Assembly (NCBI RefSeq): GCF_001280515.1
Contig: NZ_LBIQ01000018.1
Span: forward strand, 1 to 64,000
DNA from: Mangrovimonas sp. ST2L15
GTDB lineage: Bacteria > Bacteroidota > Bacteroidia > Flavobacteriales > Flavobacteriaceae
Reading direction: 5' to 3'
Length of the DNA: 64,000 nt
A model generated the notes under the pieces. That model made no database searches. It worked only from the letters and a program-made list of their open reading frames with translations, and was not told where the DNA came from. Position 1 is the first letter of the stretch, and every line of letters begins with the position of its first letter. The translations under genes and the position numbers were made by a program. Of this stretch, positions 35,728 through 45,284 are shown piece after piece.

Positions 35728-36789
35728 TTATGCTTTTCTCTCTAATTCACTCATGACTTCCACCAATACCTTGACGCTATCAAGCGATAGGGCATTGTAC
35801 ATGGAAGCGCGATATCCACCCACACTTCTGTGACCGTTTAAGCCATTGATACCGGCTTCTTTCCACATGGTGTCAAAAGTCTCTTTAAGGTCTTCGTTTG
35901 CCAAAGTGAATGTGGCGTTCATATTTGATCTATCGGCCTTTACAGCAAAACCATTAAACAATGGATTTAAGTCAATTTCAGAATAAATAAGCTGTGCTTT
36001 TTTCTCGTTTTCCTTTTCAATAGCAGCAATTCCACCAAGGTTTTTAAGCCATTCCATAGTCAACATAGACGTATAAACAGCAAACACAGGAGGTGTATTG
36101 AACATACTGCTTTTATCAATATGTACTTTATAATCCATCATGGAAGGAATCTTGCGAGACACCTTTCCTAGGATATCTTCTTTAACCACAACTAACGTTA
36201 CACCCGCAGGTCCCATGTTCTTTTGGGCACCGGCATAAATCAGATCGAATTTTGAGAAATCCAATTGTCTTGAAAAGATATCACTACTCATATCACAAAC
36301 CATTGGGATTGGTGAGTTAGGGAATTCTTTTATCTGGGTTCCAAAAATGGTATTGTTTGAAGTACAGTGGAAATAGTCATACTCCTCTGGAATGTCATAT
36401 CCTTTTGGGATGTAGTTATAGTTGGCATCCTTAGAGGAAGCTACTTCATAAATGTCGTCATAAATTTGAGCCTCTTTAATAGCTTTGGCGGCCCAAGTTC
36501 CTGTATTTAAATATCCTGCTCTTTTTTCTAAAAGGTTAAGAGCTACCATCAAAAATTGGGTACTAGCTCCTCCCTGTAAGAACAGAGCTTTATATCCCTT
36601 ACCTTCCAAACCTAGCAATTCTAGGGCTAAGGCTCGAGCATTTTCCATTACATCAACGAATGCCTTACTACGATGGGATATTTCAATTAGCGATAAACCA
36701 TTATCAAAGTCTAAAACTGCTTGAGCAGATTTTTCAATAACCTCTTGTGGAAGCACACATGGTCCGGCGCTAAAATTGTGTCTTTTCAT
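35728..36789 (-). CDS. serC: 3-phosphoserine/phosphohydroxythreonine transaminase
   Basis: A 353-residue PLP enzyme of fold type I that makes phosphoserine from 3-phosphohydroxypyruvate and glutamate. The start matches the family (HNFSAGPCVLPQEV). FLQGGASTQFLMVALNLL binds the cofactor phosphate, PLP-binding K190 is in YAGAQKNMGPAGVT, and the C-terminus has GLNGHRSVGGYRASMYNAL. It forms an operon with serA downstream and probably with the LuxC-type gene upstream (116-base spacer). Confidence 0.96.
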   Translation of the reverse strand: MKRHNFSAGPCVLPQEVIEKSAQAVLDFDNGLSLIEISHRSKAFVDVMENARALALELLGLEGKGYKALFLQGGASTQFLMVALNLLEKRAGYLNTGTWAAKAIKEAQIYDDIYEVASSKDANYNYIPKGYDIPEEYDYFHCTSNNTIFGTQIKEFPNSPIPMVCDMSSDIFSRQLDFSKFDLIYAGAQKNMGPAGVTLVVVKEDILGKVSRKIPSMMDYKVHIDKSSMFNTPPVFAVYTSMLTMEWLKNLGGIAAIEKENEKKAQLIYSEIDLNPLFNGFAVKADRSNMNATFTLANEDLKETFDTMWKEAGINGLNGHRSVGGYRASMYNALSLDSVKVLVEVMSELERKA

Positions 36790-36905
36790 GGATTAAATAG
36801 TTTTAAATTATGTGTTGAAACCGTTTATTTTCAACTGTTTTTTGAAATGAAATGAATACAAATTTGCTAATTAATTATGACAAACTTGTCACTTCTATGA
36901 TAATT

Positions 36906-37970
36906 TTAAGAAGATATTGTCAACAAGAACTCCAAGGTATCCACTCCGTCGGCATAGTCTGTTAATGCTGGTCTTTGGGTCTGTCCGAAAGCGATATCGT
37001 TTGAATTCTGGCCTTTTGAAACGATGCATTGAATTTTCTCTGCGTCAGTATCCAATTTTCTTCTCAGGTCTACCATACTTTCGTAGTGTTCATAAAAAAC
37101 CGTAGCAATGGGGGAGGCGTAGCTTGTATCTTCCTTAATCATCAAAAAACCGTTCTCCAACATATCAAACTCGCTCATCAAATATACGGCCTTGTTATAG
37201 TCGTAATTGTTGGCATATTTAGTTTCATTGATAATGGGATGCCATTCATAGACACCTTGAAAAAAGGCATCAAAGTTATAGTCTTTAGGTACAAACAATT
37301 TAGACACATTTCTGCAGCCCAATCCATAATACCTAAAAATATCTTCAGCCAGTTTTTCCAATTCTTCAGGGGATTCTTCACCTGTAAGAACCGCTACTGA
37401 ATTTCTATTTTTTCTGATTATGGCTGGTTTGTCCTTAAAGTAATATTCAAAATATCGAGCTGTATTGTTACTTCCAGTAGCAATTACGGCATCAAAGTCT
37501 GATAATTTTTCTTCGGTAAAAGTGATTTTTCCTTTGAATTCAGGCTCAACGAATTCAAGATATTTTGCCAAAAAAGGCAACAATTGTTTATCATTTGAAG
37601 ATTGTTTGACCAGCACATCATGACCACTAATTAAAACGGCTAAAAAATCGTGAAACCCAACCAGAGGAATATTTCCTGCCATGATGATAGCAATGCGCTT
37701 GGGATCTACGGCTTGAAGGTCATATGACGAAACCCAATTATTTAGGTTTTCTTCAGCAAGCAAATGTGACCAACCAGAAAGGGCATAGATTAAATTAGCA
37801 CGGTTAAACCAACCGTTGTGTTCTTCTGCCAATTTCATTTGGTGCTTAAAGCCATCAAAAAACAAGTCATTATGTGGGATTTCCTCTTTTTTAACAGGGG
37901 TTTCCTGATCAAATTGACTCATAAAGTCCCCCAATAATGTAAAAGCTTTAATTCTTTGATGTAAATCCAT
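36906..37970 (-). CDS. Acyl-CoA reductase (LuxC family)
   Basis: A 354-residue protein of the aldehyde-dehydrogenase-like LuxC family, which reduces acyl-CoA or acyl-protein to the aldehyde with NADPH. Readable landmarks are IIMAGNIPLVGFHDFLAVLISGHDV, VIATGSNNTARYFEYYF, and the active-site cysteine in FRYYGLGCRNVSKLFVP. No lux genes are present, and the family is widespread next to serC/serA and a ferredoxin in Flavobacteriia, so the role is metabolic and not luminescence. The physiological substrate is unknown. It is divergent from the ferredoxin gene. Confidence 0.87.
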   Translation of the reverse strand: MDLHQRIKAFTLLGDFMSQFDQETPVKKEEIPHNDLFFDGFKHQMKLAEEHNGWFNRANLIYALSGWSHLLAEENLNNWVSSYDLQAVDPKRIAIIMAGNIPLVGFHDFLAVLISGHDVLVKQSSNDKQLLPFLAKYLEFVEPEFKGKITFTEEKLSDFDAVIATGSNNTARYFEYYFKDKPAIIRKNRNSVAVLTGEESPEELEKLAEDIFRYYGLGCRNVSKLFVPKDYNFDAFFQGVYEWHPIINETKYANNYDYNKAVYLMSEFDMLENGFLMIKEDTSYASPIATVFYEHYESMVDLRRKLDTDAEKIQCIVSKGQNSNDIAFGQTQRPALTDYADGVDTLEFLLTISS

Positions 37971-37976
37971 TCTGTG

Positions 37977-38008
37977 TTTGGTTATGAATTGTTTTGGCTT
38001 TATTTTTG
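37977..38008 (+). promoter_or_regulatory. Consensus Bacteroidetes promoter for the ferredoxin gene
   Basis: TTTG at 37977-37980 and TATTTTTG at 38001-38008 match the -33 and -7 elements, with 20 bases between. The predicted leader is about 75 bases. It contains a GGTCTTT/AAAGACC hairpin (38042-38048 with 38061-38067) and an 11-codon ORF (38027-38062). Confidence 0.7.
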
Positions 38009-38062
38009 CGCAACAAAGTTAGAAAAATGAACTTGAACACGGGTCTTTTTTATACAGAATAA

Positions 38063-38443
<381 letters not shown>

Positions 38444-38466
38444 TATCCCGAAAAATAAACTTTAAG

Positions 38467-38496
38467 AACCCCAAGCAATCACTTGGGGTTTTTTAT
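38467..38496 (+). terminator. Terminator after the ferredoxin gene
   Basis: AACCCCAAG / CTTGGGGTT stem (38467-38475 with 38482-38490), 6-base loop, followed by TTTTATT. Confidence 0.88.
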
Positions 38497-38540
38497 TCGT
38501 TTGAAATAGTTTAAATTAGACCATTATCAAAAACTGGATT

Positions 38541-39059
38541 ATGTTCAAAAAGTTTGTGTTGTTTGTTTGTGTTGTTATGGTGTTTGCAAATTGCCAAAAT
38601 CCTAAAAAGGTGAATAGCTCTGTAGATCCTGTGAACTGGAAAAAAAGACAGACCTTTTCTCATTCTGGTTTGGACTCGTTGCAAACCGGGACTACCTATT
38701 TGTCTGTGTATTCGGAAATATATAGCCAGACCGAACATATTACACATGAATTAACCGTTACAGTAAGCATGCGTAATGTAAACAGAAAGGATTCCATATT
38801 CGTTGCAAGTGCCCAATATTTTGATACGCACGGGGAGTTAATCCATTCTTATTTTGAACAGCCCATTTTTATAGCACCCATGGAGACCGTTGAAATTGTT
38901 ATTGATGAAAAGGATACCCAAGGAGGTACAGGAGGTAATTTTTTGTTTGACTGGAAACAACAAAGCGGTGTATTAGAACCTCTATTTGATGCTGTGATGA
39001 TCTCCACCTCTGGGCAACAAGGGCTTTCTTTCTCAACTCAAGGAAAGCGTATACAATAG
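38541..39059 (+). CDS. DUF3124 family lipoprotein
   Basis: A 172-residue predicted lipoprotein (lipobox VMVFANCQN, Cys about 18). The mature part is a single beta-rich DUF3124 domain with TYLSVYSEIYSQTEHITHELTVTVSMRN, FIAPMETVEIVIDEKDTQGGTGGNFLFDW and a PLFDAVMISTSGQQGLSF end. The function is unknown. marC begins one base after its stop codon, so the two are co-transcribed. Confidence 0.85.
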   Translation: MFKKFVLFVCVVMVFANCQNPKKVNSSVDPVNWKKRQTFSHSGLDSLQTGTTYLSVYSEIYSQTEHITHELTVTVSMRNVNRKDSIFVASAQYFDTHGELIHSYFEQPIFIAPMETVEIVIDEKDTQGGTGGNFLFDWKQQSGVLEPLFDAVMISTSGQQGLSFSTQGKRIQ

Positions 39060-39060
39060 T

Positions 39061-39678
39061 ATGATAGCAAGTATTCTCTCAACCATTTTTTTTCTTATAG
39101 CTGTTATTGATCCTCTAGGGAGTATCCCAGTTTATCTTGAGGCAACTAAACATTTTGATGGTAAACACAAAAAGAAAGTAGCAATCATTGCCTCATTTGT
39201 CGCTTTTGGTATTTTGTTGTTTTTTATCCTTTTGGGGCAACTGATTTTGGAAGGGATGAATGTTTCTTTAGATGCTTTTCAAATATCAGGGGGTGTCATT
39301 CTGTTTCTGTTTGCTTTGACCATGATCTTTGGAGAAGGAAAACCTGAGTCAGAGAAGCATTTAATAAAAGATTACAAACATGTGACTATATTCCCAGTAG
39401 CAATTCCATCTATTGCATCACCTGGAGCTATTATGGCTGTAGTATTGATGACCGATAATCACATTTATGGTTTTCAGCATCAAGCTTTAACTACTGTTTT
39501 GGTTTTTATAGTTGTCATGCTAACTATGTTTTTACTTCTTGCAGCCAACCTTGTACAAAAGCGTATAGGTGATTATGGTATTACTGTAATCAGTAAGATT
39601 ATGGGCTTAATACTGGCAGCTTATGCGGTTCAAAGTATCCTTACTGGATTAAAGGATTTCTTTCAGGTACTGCGATAA
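39061..39678 (+). CDS. MarC family membrane protein
   Basis: A 205-residue inner-membrane protein with six predicted helices. FFLIAVIDPLGSIPVYLEAT at the N-terminus and FPVAIPSIASPGAIMAVVLM in the middle are the two NPxG/SPG-type signature turns of the MarC/YhgN family. Despite the name, the family has no proven role in multiple antibiotic resistance, and the transport substrate is unknown. It is coupled to the DUF3124 lipoprotein gene. Confidence 0.93.
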   Translation: MIASILSTIFFLIAVIDPLGSIPVYLEATKHFDGKHKKKVAIIASFVAFGILLFFILLGQLILEGMNVSLDAFQISGGVILFLFALTMIFGEGKPESEKHLIKDYKHVTIFPVAIPSIASPGAIMAVVLMTDNHIYGFQHQALTTVLVFIVVMLTMFLLLAANLVQKRIGDYGITVISKIMGLILAAYAVQSILTGLKDFFQVLR

Positions 39679-39779
39679 GTAATTCTTCCAATTTTAATAA
39701 GAAATAACTTTAAATAACCTTTAGAGAAATAATTGATTTTCAGGAACGTTTAAAGACTGACTCCTTTTTTTAAAAAATT

Positions 39780-40412
39780 ATGTACCTTAAAGTCATGAGA
39801 TTAGCTAGTTGGTTATTATTAATACTTCTTTTTAGTTGTTCTAAAAGACAGAGTGATTCTGTAATTATAGGCGTACAAGCATATGGGGAGGTCAATCCTG
39901 CTTTTTTAGATTCTATATCAGATGCATTAGAAGCATCTTTTGGCAATGAGGTGGTTGTCTTAAATCAATTGTCTCTACCTGACCATGCTTTTGTTCATAT
40001 AAAAAACCCAAGGTACCGTGCTGATTCTTTGTTGCGCGATTTAGTAAGGAACAAACCGTGGTATGTGGACCATGTGATAGGAGTCACCAATCACGACATT
40101 TCTACCACTAAAAAGAACGACTTAGGAGAAATCAAAAAACCAATTTATAAATATATGGATTGGGGCGTATATGGCTTGGGATATGTGGATGGGCCAAGTT
40201 GTGTGGTTTCTACCTACAGACTCGGAAAAACCTGCGAACCCCAATTTTATGCCCGTCTCAAAAAAATTGCTATTCATGAAATAGGACATAATTTAGGTTT
40301 GAATCATTGTGATAATGAACTTTGCGTGATGCAAGACGCTGCCGAAACCATTGCAACCATTGATCGCGTGGGTTTCAACATATGTTCTGATTGTAAACGG
40401 ATTATTAAATAA
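39780..40412 (+). CDS. Lipid-anchored archaemetzincin-type zinc metalloprotease
   Basis: A 210-residue protein. The C-terminal region carries the full archaemetzincin signature HExxHxxGxxHC-x4-CxM-x17-CxxC: HEIGHNLGLNHC at 166-177, C182 with M184, then C202 and C205. The histidines bind the catalytic zinc and the four cysteines form the second zinc site. The N-terminus is a signal peptide with a lipobox-like LLFSCSK (C20), so this member is probably an envelope lipoprotein, whereas many archaemetzincins are cytosolic. A second ATG at 39795 would also keep the signal. The substrate is unknown. Confidence 0.88.
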   Translation: MYLKVMRLASWLLLILLFSCSKRQSDSVIIGVQAYGEVNPAFLDSISDALEASFGNEVVVLNQLSLPDHAFVHIKNPRYRADSLLRDLVRNKPWYVDHVIGVTNHDISTTKKNDLGEIKKPIYKYMDWGVYGLGYVDGPSCVVSTYRLGKTCEPQFYARLKKIAIHEIGHNLGLNHCDNELCVMQDAAETIATIDRVGFNICSDCKRIIK

Positions 40413-40440
40413 AAGAGCTGCCCATAAAGACAGCTCCAAA
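40411..40440. terminator. Bidirectional terminator between convergent genes
   Basis: GAGCTG / CAGCTC stem (40415-40420 with 40431-40436) with a 10-base loop. The minus-strand side is followed by TTTTATTT, so it serves mainly the minus-strand lipoprotein gene. Confidence 0.65.
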
Positions 40441-40463
40441 TATTATATTCTTTTCGTTTCGTT

Positions 40464-41591
40464 TTAAGGTTGAATAACCGACATCTCAAACACAAAAAAT
40501 TCCATAATTCGATCGACGTCACTGAATTCAGGATCGTAGTTTTCAGTATGAAAGGATGAATAAAAAACAGCACCATCACCATGTAAAAAGGTGAAGGCTA
40601 AATCCTTAGTTTCGGTAATAATATTATTTCCTGAATCTCTATAACTAACTTCACCTTCAAGCCATGAAATAGTTGTTGTAGTGTCATAACTGTCAACTAC
40701 TTGCCAAGAACTTAAAAATTCGTCTATTTCAATTGTATCTTCTAATACAATATCAAAATTCAATTCCAACCAATCGCTTAATGTAGTGTCTAAAAGGGTA
40801 GCCGTTGTAGTCAAAGATGTTCCACTTTTTTCGGGATCATAGAATGTCATATAATCAGCACCACCATTAGTAATATCATTTAAGTATCCAGCGGCCCAGT
40901 CTGTAGCATATAAAATTCCTCCGTTGTAAACATAATCCATCAAGACATCTCCCATATCTTCTAATGATTCATTCAAACCACAATTTAAAAACAGAATGTC
41001 ATAACTACCTAAAAGTGCCTGATCATTCATTAAATCTTCAAAATTGAAATCGACATTAGGCTCCAGTAAAATTTCATCCATCACACCCTTATTTTGGGAC
41101 ATATGAAGCGATTCCCTGTGGCCATGTGCGCCTGAAGGTCTTCCAAAATTGTTCCCTTCAATGATATCAAATAAAGGCTCTTGAGTTATTGGATCAACCA
41201 ATCCTATATTAAGAAGAACATGCTCAATATGATCAAAATGTCCTGTAACAACCCCAATAGTTGGTAAAATATCCAATAAGGCATCTTCATTGGTTTTAGC
41301 GCCTTCTACATCAATTTGTAATAAGCCAGAAAACTTCCCTTTTGTGAATGTTAATTCGTAATTACCTTTTGGAAGTGATAAAGCATATTGACCTTGAACA
41401 TCTGTAAAAGACTCAGCTACAACTGTGTTGTTGGAGCGAGCACTAACCATAGCATTGGGAATCGGGTCCGTGCCATTTGGAGCCAACAAACGACCGTTTA
41501 TTGCAAATCCAGTAAGGTCATCGGTAGTTTTATCATCAGAACAAGAATAAATGAGCGTTAAAATAAGAAAGAGGCGTAAAATGTTTTTCAT
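40464..41591 (-). CDS. Lipoprotein with carboxypeptidase-regulatory-like and GATase-like domains
   Basis: A 375-residue predicted lipoprotein (lipobox LTLIYSCSD). The N-terminal domain (about 28-100) is a carboxypeptidase-regulatory-like sandwich (GFAINGRLLAPNGTDPIPNAMV, DVQGQYALSLPKGNYELTF). The C-terminal part (about 110-375) has a Rossmann-like ThuA/GATase-type pattern: YDILFLNCGLNESL, then VYNGGILYATDWAAGY, and FLHGDGAVFYSSFHTENY near the end. The GLN and FHTE segments resemble the cysteine and histidine regions of class I amidotransferase folds, but a catalytic triad is not clear. The role is unknown. Confidence 0.72.
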   Translation of the reverse strand: MKNILRLFLILTLIYSCSDDKTTDDLTGFAINGRLLAPNGTDPIPNAMVSARSNNTVVAESFTDVQGQYALSLPKGNYELTFTKGKFSGLLQIDVEGAKTNEDALLDILPTIGVVTGHFDHIEHVLLNIGLVDPITQEPLFDIIEGNNFGRPSGAHGHRESLHMSQNKGVMDEILLEPNVDFNFEDLMNDQALLGSYDILFLNCGLNESLEDMGDVLMDYVYNGGILYATDWAAGYLNDITNGGADYMTFYDPEKSGTSLTTTATLLDTTLSDWLELNFDIVLEDTIEIDEFLSSWQVVDSYDTTTTISWLEGEVSYRDSGNNIITETKDLAFTFLHGDGAVFYSSFHTENYDPEFSDVDRIMEFFVFEMSVIQP

Positions 41592-41871
41592 GAAATCTGT
41601 TAGTTTAAGTTTAGTGAAGTTTTAAATATATGGATATTCAATTATTTATGTTAAGGTTATCGATAAAATACTGATTGAAAGCGGTTAATTGATATTTTAT
41701 TGATGATTTTTGGGGTTGAACTAAGAATTATACAATATTCATAAAGTATTTAAGGAATAAGAACTCCTGTTCATTTATAGATTTTTAAATCATTGTAAAA
41801 ATATTCTGATATTTTAATATATTTATGCTTCTCTCTATCAGAATGTTATAAACTTTAAAATATTCAAAATT

Positions 41872-43770
41872 ATGATTCACACCTTCAAATGTTATTTCAC
41901 CTGTTGTCTTGTTATAATGGGGGGCTTGTTATTTGGTTATTCCCAAACCATACCTGCGGATATCTATGTGCCGCTGGAATTTCAAAAAGCCTATCAACAA
42001 GGAACACGAATGGCCAATGGAACGGTTTCGCCTAAATATTGGCAAAACCATTCAGTATACAATATTAAGGCTACCATAGAGCCATCAACCCGATTACTCA
42101 CTGGAGAGGCCATCATTACTTATTATAATGAAAGCCCAGATAGTTTAAAAAGTATCACATTTCATACCTATCACGATTATTACAAACCGGATTCCAAAAA
42201 AGCAGGTTTTTTTAGGGCAGCAGATGCAAATGAAAAGCCACATGAGGGTATGGTATTGGATCAAGTTTTGGTTGGTGACCAACCCATTGATTTAAAAGAC
42301 AGAAAACAGGCAAGGTATGGCGGCACCAATTACAACATTGTTTTGGGCGATAACCCTGTTCCTCCTGGCGGACAAGTGAATCTAAGAGTTGATTGGCATT
42401 ATGTCATTCCAGGAGAAGGTTTTGAACGCAGTGGTGCCATAGACCCAACATCAATGTTTGTAGCATATTGGTACCCTGAAATGGCTGTGTATGATGATAT
42501 TGATGGATGGGATCGGGTTGTTTATGATGCAGCCACCGAATTTTATCATGATTATTCTGATTATCACGTGGAGTTGACAATTCCTGATAATTTTATGGTT
42601 TGGGCCTCTGTAGCACCAGACAATCCCACTGAGGTTTATTCAGAAGAAGTGCAGAAACGTTTGGAAAAAGCTTCAAAAAGTACTGAAGCAGTATCTATAA
42701 TTGGAGAATCAGATTTTAAATCTACGGCTACCAAAAACCTAACATGGAAGTACACCGCTAAAGACTTCCCTGACTTTTCTTTTGCCTTGAGCGATCACTT
42801 TGTTTGGGATGCGGCTCATTATTCTGATAAAATGGGAGATTACTTCATCCAAGTAGCTTATCCAACTAGTCATCAAGAATTTGCTGCTGTTTTGGAAACT
42901 ATTGGAATGTCTCTGGAGGTGTTTCACAATCAATTTCCTGTCTATGAATTTCCATTTCATTATTTCACCATTTTCAATGGGTTAGTAGGAGGAGGTATGG
43001 AGTTTGCTGGAATGGCCAATGACCAAGAAACCTCTGCAGAAAAATTAAAAACTTATGGGTATGAAGTCGCAAATGATACCGAAGCGCAATTTGGTTTGTC
43101 CTTGCATGAAATGTGCCATATGTATTTTCCATTTATGATGGGAATTAATGAAAAAAAATATGCTTGGATGGATGAAGGTTTTGCTTCATTTTCTAGCTTT
43201 TTTATGGACAACCCATTTAAGATGCCTGAAAGAGATTTACCATATCTTGGGTCTCAAGAGGTATTGCCAATAATGGCTCCTTCGCATTTATTTGAAGGTA
43301 GCGGACTTAATTCCTATACCATAGGATCCCATTCCTACAAGAGCCTTTATGAGCTTTTGGGAGAAGAAACTTTCACCAATTGTATGAAAGCCTATATGGA
43401 TACATGGAAGCATAAGCATCCAACACCGTATGATTTTATGATGACCTTTAATCGGGTATCAGGTGAGAATTTGAATTGGTTTTGGAAAGCCTGGTATTTT
43501 GATTGGGGTTATATGGATATGGGGATAGAGCAGGTCAATGGACAACAGGTGACGCTTAAGAATTTAGGTGGTAGACCCATGGCAATGACCATTAAAGCAA
43601 CTCTTGATGATGGAAGCGTCTTAGAAGAAAAAATTAACCCTAAGGTTTGGAAAGACAGTAATACATTTCATTGGAAGCTATCTTCGACCAAAGGCTCCTT
43701 GAAAAAAGTTGAGCTTGAAATTCCTAGTTATGACGCCAAAGCCAGCAACAATACCTGGGAGAAAAGTTAA
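41872..43770 (+). CDS. Exported M1 family metallopeptidase
   Basis: A 632-residue zinc aminopeptidase-like enzyme with a signal peptide (about 1-25). The N-terminal beta-saddle domain (about 50-290) precedes the thermolysin-like catalytic domain. A GGGMEFAGM motif stands for the GxMEN exopeptidase motif, and the zinc site is HEMCH at 412-416 with Glu435 in WMDEGFASF, exactly 18 residues later. The Asn of GxMEN is replaced (Phe follows Glu). The C-terminal 90 residues are beta-rich. The long upstream spacer (280 bases) and a downstream terminator make it monocistronic. Confidence 0.92.
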   Translation: MIHTFKCYFTCCLVIMGGLLFGYSQTIPADIYVPLEFQKAYQQGTRMANGTVSPKYWQNHSVYNIKATIEPSTRLLTGEAIITYYNESPDSLKSITFHTYHDYYKPDSKKAGFFRAADANEKPHEGMVLDQVLVGDQPIDLKDRKQARYGGTNYNIVLGDNPVPPGGQVNLRVDWHYVIPGEGFERSGAIDPTSMFVAYWYPEMAVYDDIDGWDRVVYDAATEFYHDYSDYHVELTIPDNFMVWASVAPDNPTEVYSEEVQKRLEKASKSTEAVSIIGESDFKSTATKNLTWKYTAKDFPDFSFALSDHFVWDAAHYSDKMGDYFIQVAYPTSHQEFAAVLETIGMSLEVFHNQFPVYEFPFHYFTIFNGLVGGGMEFAGMANDQETSAEKLKTYGYEVANDTEAQFGLSLHEMCHMYFPFMMGINEKKYAWMDEGFASFSSFFMDNPFKMPERDLPYLGSQEVLPIMAPSHLFEGSGLNSYTIGSHSYKSLYELLGEETFTNCMKAYMDTWKHKHPTPYDFMMTFNRVSGENLNWFWKAWYFDWGYMDMGIEQVNGQQVTLKNLGGRPMAMTIKATLDDGSVLEEKINPKVWKDSNTFHWKLSSTKGSLKKVELEIPSYDAKASNNTWEKS

Positions 43771-43793
43771 TAATTCTATTAGAATGTAATTAT

Positions 43794-43826
43794 AAGACCT
43801 GATCATTTTTCCATCAGGTCTTTTTA
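43794..43826 (+). terminator. Terminator after the M1 peptidase gene
   Basis: AAGACCTGAT / ATCAGGTCTT perfect stem (43794-43803 with 43813-43822), 9-base loop, followed by TTTAA. Confidence 0.88.
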
Positions 43827-43871
43827 ATTTGATTTTTCTATAAGTTCCCTTAATTCTGTATTTTTATTTTT

Positions 43872-44519
43872 ATGTATGATATTCCTGTTTTTAAAACCCA
43901 AGATTCCCAAAAGGTAATTGATTTTATTTCCAAACATCCTTTTGCCATGTTAATAGGTGCCAATGACAGCAACGAACCAGTTGCTACACAAGTTCCCATG
44001 TTTTTGGAATTTGAAAAGGATCAAGCCTATCTGCGTGGACATTTAATGAAACATACTACCCATTATCAAGCTTTTGAAAAGAATCCGCAAGTTTTAGTCG
44101 TTTTTCAAGGAGCACAGACTTATGTAAGTGCGACTTGGTATCAAAATCCACAGTCGGCCTCAACTTGGAATTATATGAGTGTACATTGCCATGGAAGCTT
44201 GCGGTTTCTTGATGAAACTGCTTTGGAAACTATTTTACAAAAAACCACCCTTCATTTTGAAAAGGGGAATCAGGATTCGCCAACGGTTTTCAATAATTTA
44301 CCCAAAGACTACAAAGATCGGCTTATGAAAGCTATCGTTTCCTTTGAAATAGAGGTGACAAACATGGAGCATGTATTTAAGCTGAGTCAAAACCAAGATG
44401 CTCAAAGCTTTCAAAACATTATTTCCGAATTGAATAAAGGGAATGCCCAAGCCCAAGAAATAGCAGAGGAGATGCAAAAGTTGGAAGCCGATTTGTTTAA
44501 TAAAAATCAAGGTTTTTAA
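43872..44519 (+). CDS. FMN-binding negative transcriptional regulator, PaiB type
   Basis: A 215-residue protein with the split-barrel flavin-binding fold of PaiB. Landmarks are MYDIPVFKTQDSQKVIDFISKHPFA at the N-terminus, ATQVPMFLEF, YLRGHLMKHTTHYQAF, VLVVFQGAQTYVSATWY and TWNYMSVHCHGSL. In Bacillus PaiB affects sporulation and protease genes; in Bacteroidetes the role is untested. It lies three bases before the first DUF6090 gene, so it may be the first gene of that transcription unit. Confidence 0.9.
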   Translation: MYDIPVFKTQDSQKVIDFISKHPFAMLIGANDSNEPVATQVPMFLEFEKDQAYLRGHLMKHTTHYQAFEKNPQVLVVFQGAQTYVSATWYQNPQSASTWNYMSVHCHGSLRFLDETALETILQKTTLHFEKGNQDSPTVFNNLPKDYKDRLMKAIVSFEIEVTNMEHVFKLSQNQDAQSFQNIISELNKGNAQAQEIAEEMQKLEADLFNKNQGF

Positions 44520-44522
44520 AGG

Positions 44523-45284
44523 ATGATTAAATTTTTTAGAAACATTCGGAGACAGCTTATCAATCAAGGCAAAACTAGCAACTACTTTAAATATGCTATT
44601 GGCGAAATTGTTCTGGTAGTTATAGGTATTCTTATTGCTCTTCAGGTTAATAATTGGAACAATTATCGAAAAGACAGAAATGACGAAAAAATGGCGCTCA
44701 TTGAAATATATCAATCTTTATATTATCAAAACAACCAAGTGATTCCCTATCAACTTAAACGCACTATAACGGCAGAACATGGAATCAACACGTTTCTGAA
44801 TTTAAGAGAACAACATGCAACTATCTCAGACTCGGTTTTTAAAAGACTTTGGGGTGAAATCAATATGGGAGCACGCTTCACTTACGAGTCTGGGCCTTTC
44901 GAGGCGATTAAGAATAGAGGGCTCAATCTTATTTCAAATGATTCAATTAGAACCATGCTGGTGACTCTTTATGAAACAACATTTCCCAGAACCCAATACT
45001 TTACAAACAGCTATTTAGACTCACAGGATTATAGTACTTCAACAGTAAAACTGCAAGAATTCTTTTCAAAAACAAAGGTTTATAAAGACAAAACTGAGAA
45101 TTGGACTTTTGAGCATGTTTTCGAAAATCCAGATATGCTTTACAGCAATGAATTTCTGGACTACCTAAGTATTAAGAAAGAAGGCAGTGTCTATTTCAGA
45201 AAAAGTATAAACCCTTTAATTTCAGATATTAAAAAGGTTATGGATGCCATAGATCAAGAATTAAAAATCGAAAAAAATGATTAA
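44523..45284 (+). CDS. DUF6090 family membrane protein, array copy 1
   Basis: A 253-residue protein with the family layout. A basic amphipathic leader (IKFFRNIRRQLINQGKTS) is followed by one strongly conserved membrane helix (GEIVLVVIGILIALQVNNWN, residues about 27-46) and a long helical, coiled-coil-like region outside the membrane. No catalytic motif is seen. It is the first of four tandem paralogs; the leader and helix are nearly identical between copies while the rest diverges. It overlaps copy 2 by eight bases, which indicates translational coupling. Confidence 0.85.
   Translation: MIKFFRNIRRQLINQGKTSNYFKYAIGEIVLVVIGILIALQVNNWNNYRKDRNDEKMALIEIYQSLYYQNNQVIPYQLKRTITAEHGINTFLNLREQHATISDSVFKRLWGEINMGARFTYESGPFEAIKNRGLNLISNDSIRTMLVTLYETTFPRTQYFTNSYLDSQDYSTSTVKLQEFFSKTKVYKDKTENWTFEHVFENPDMLYSNEFLDYLSIKKEGSVYFRKSINPLISDIKKVMDAIDQELKIEKND

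Noticed and set aside
44298-44714. Minus-strand 138-codon frame across paiB and the first DUF6090 gene
   Set aside because: It spans two well supported plus-strand genes and has no recognisable content.
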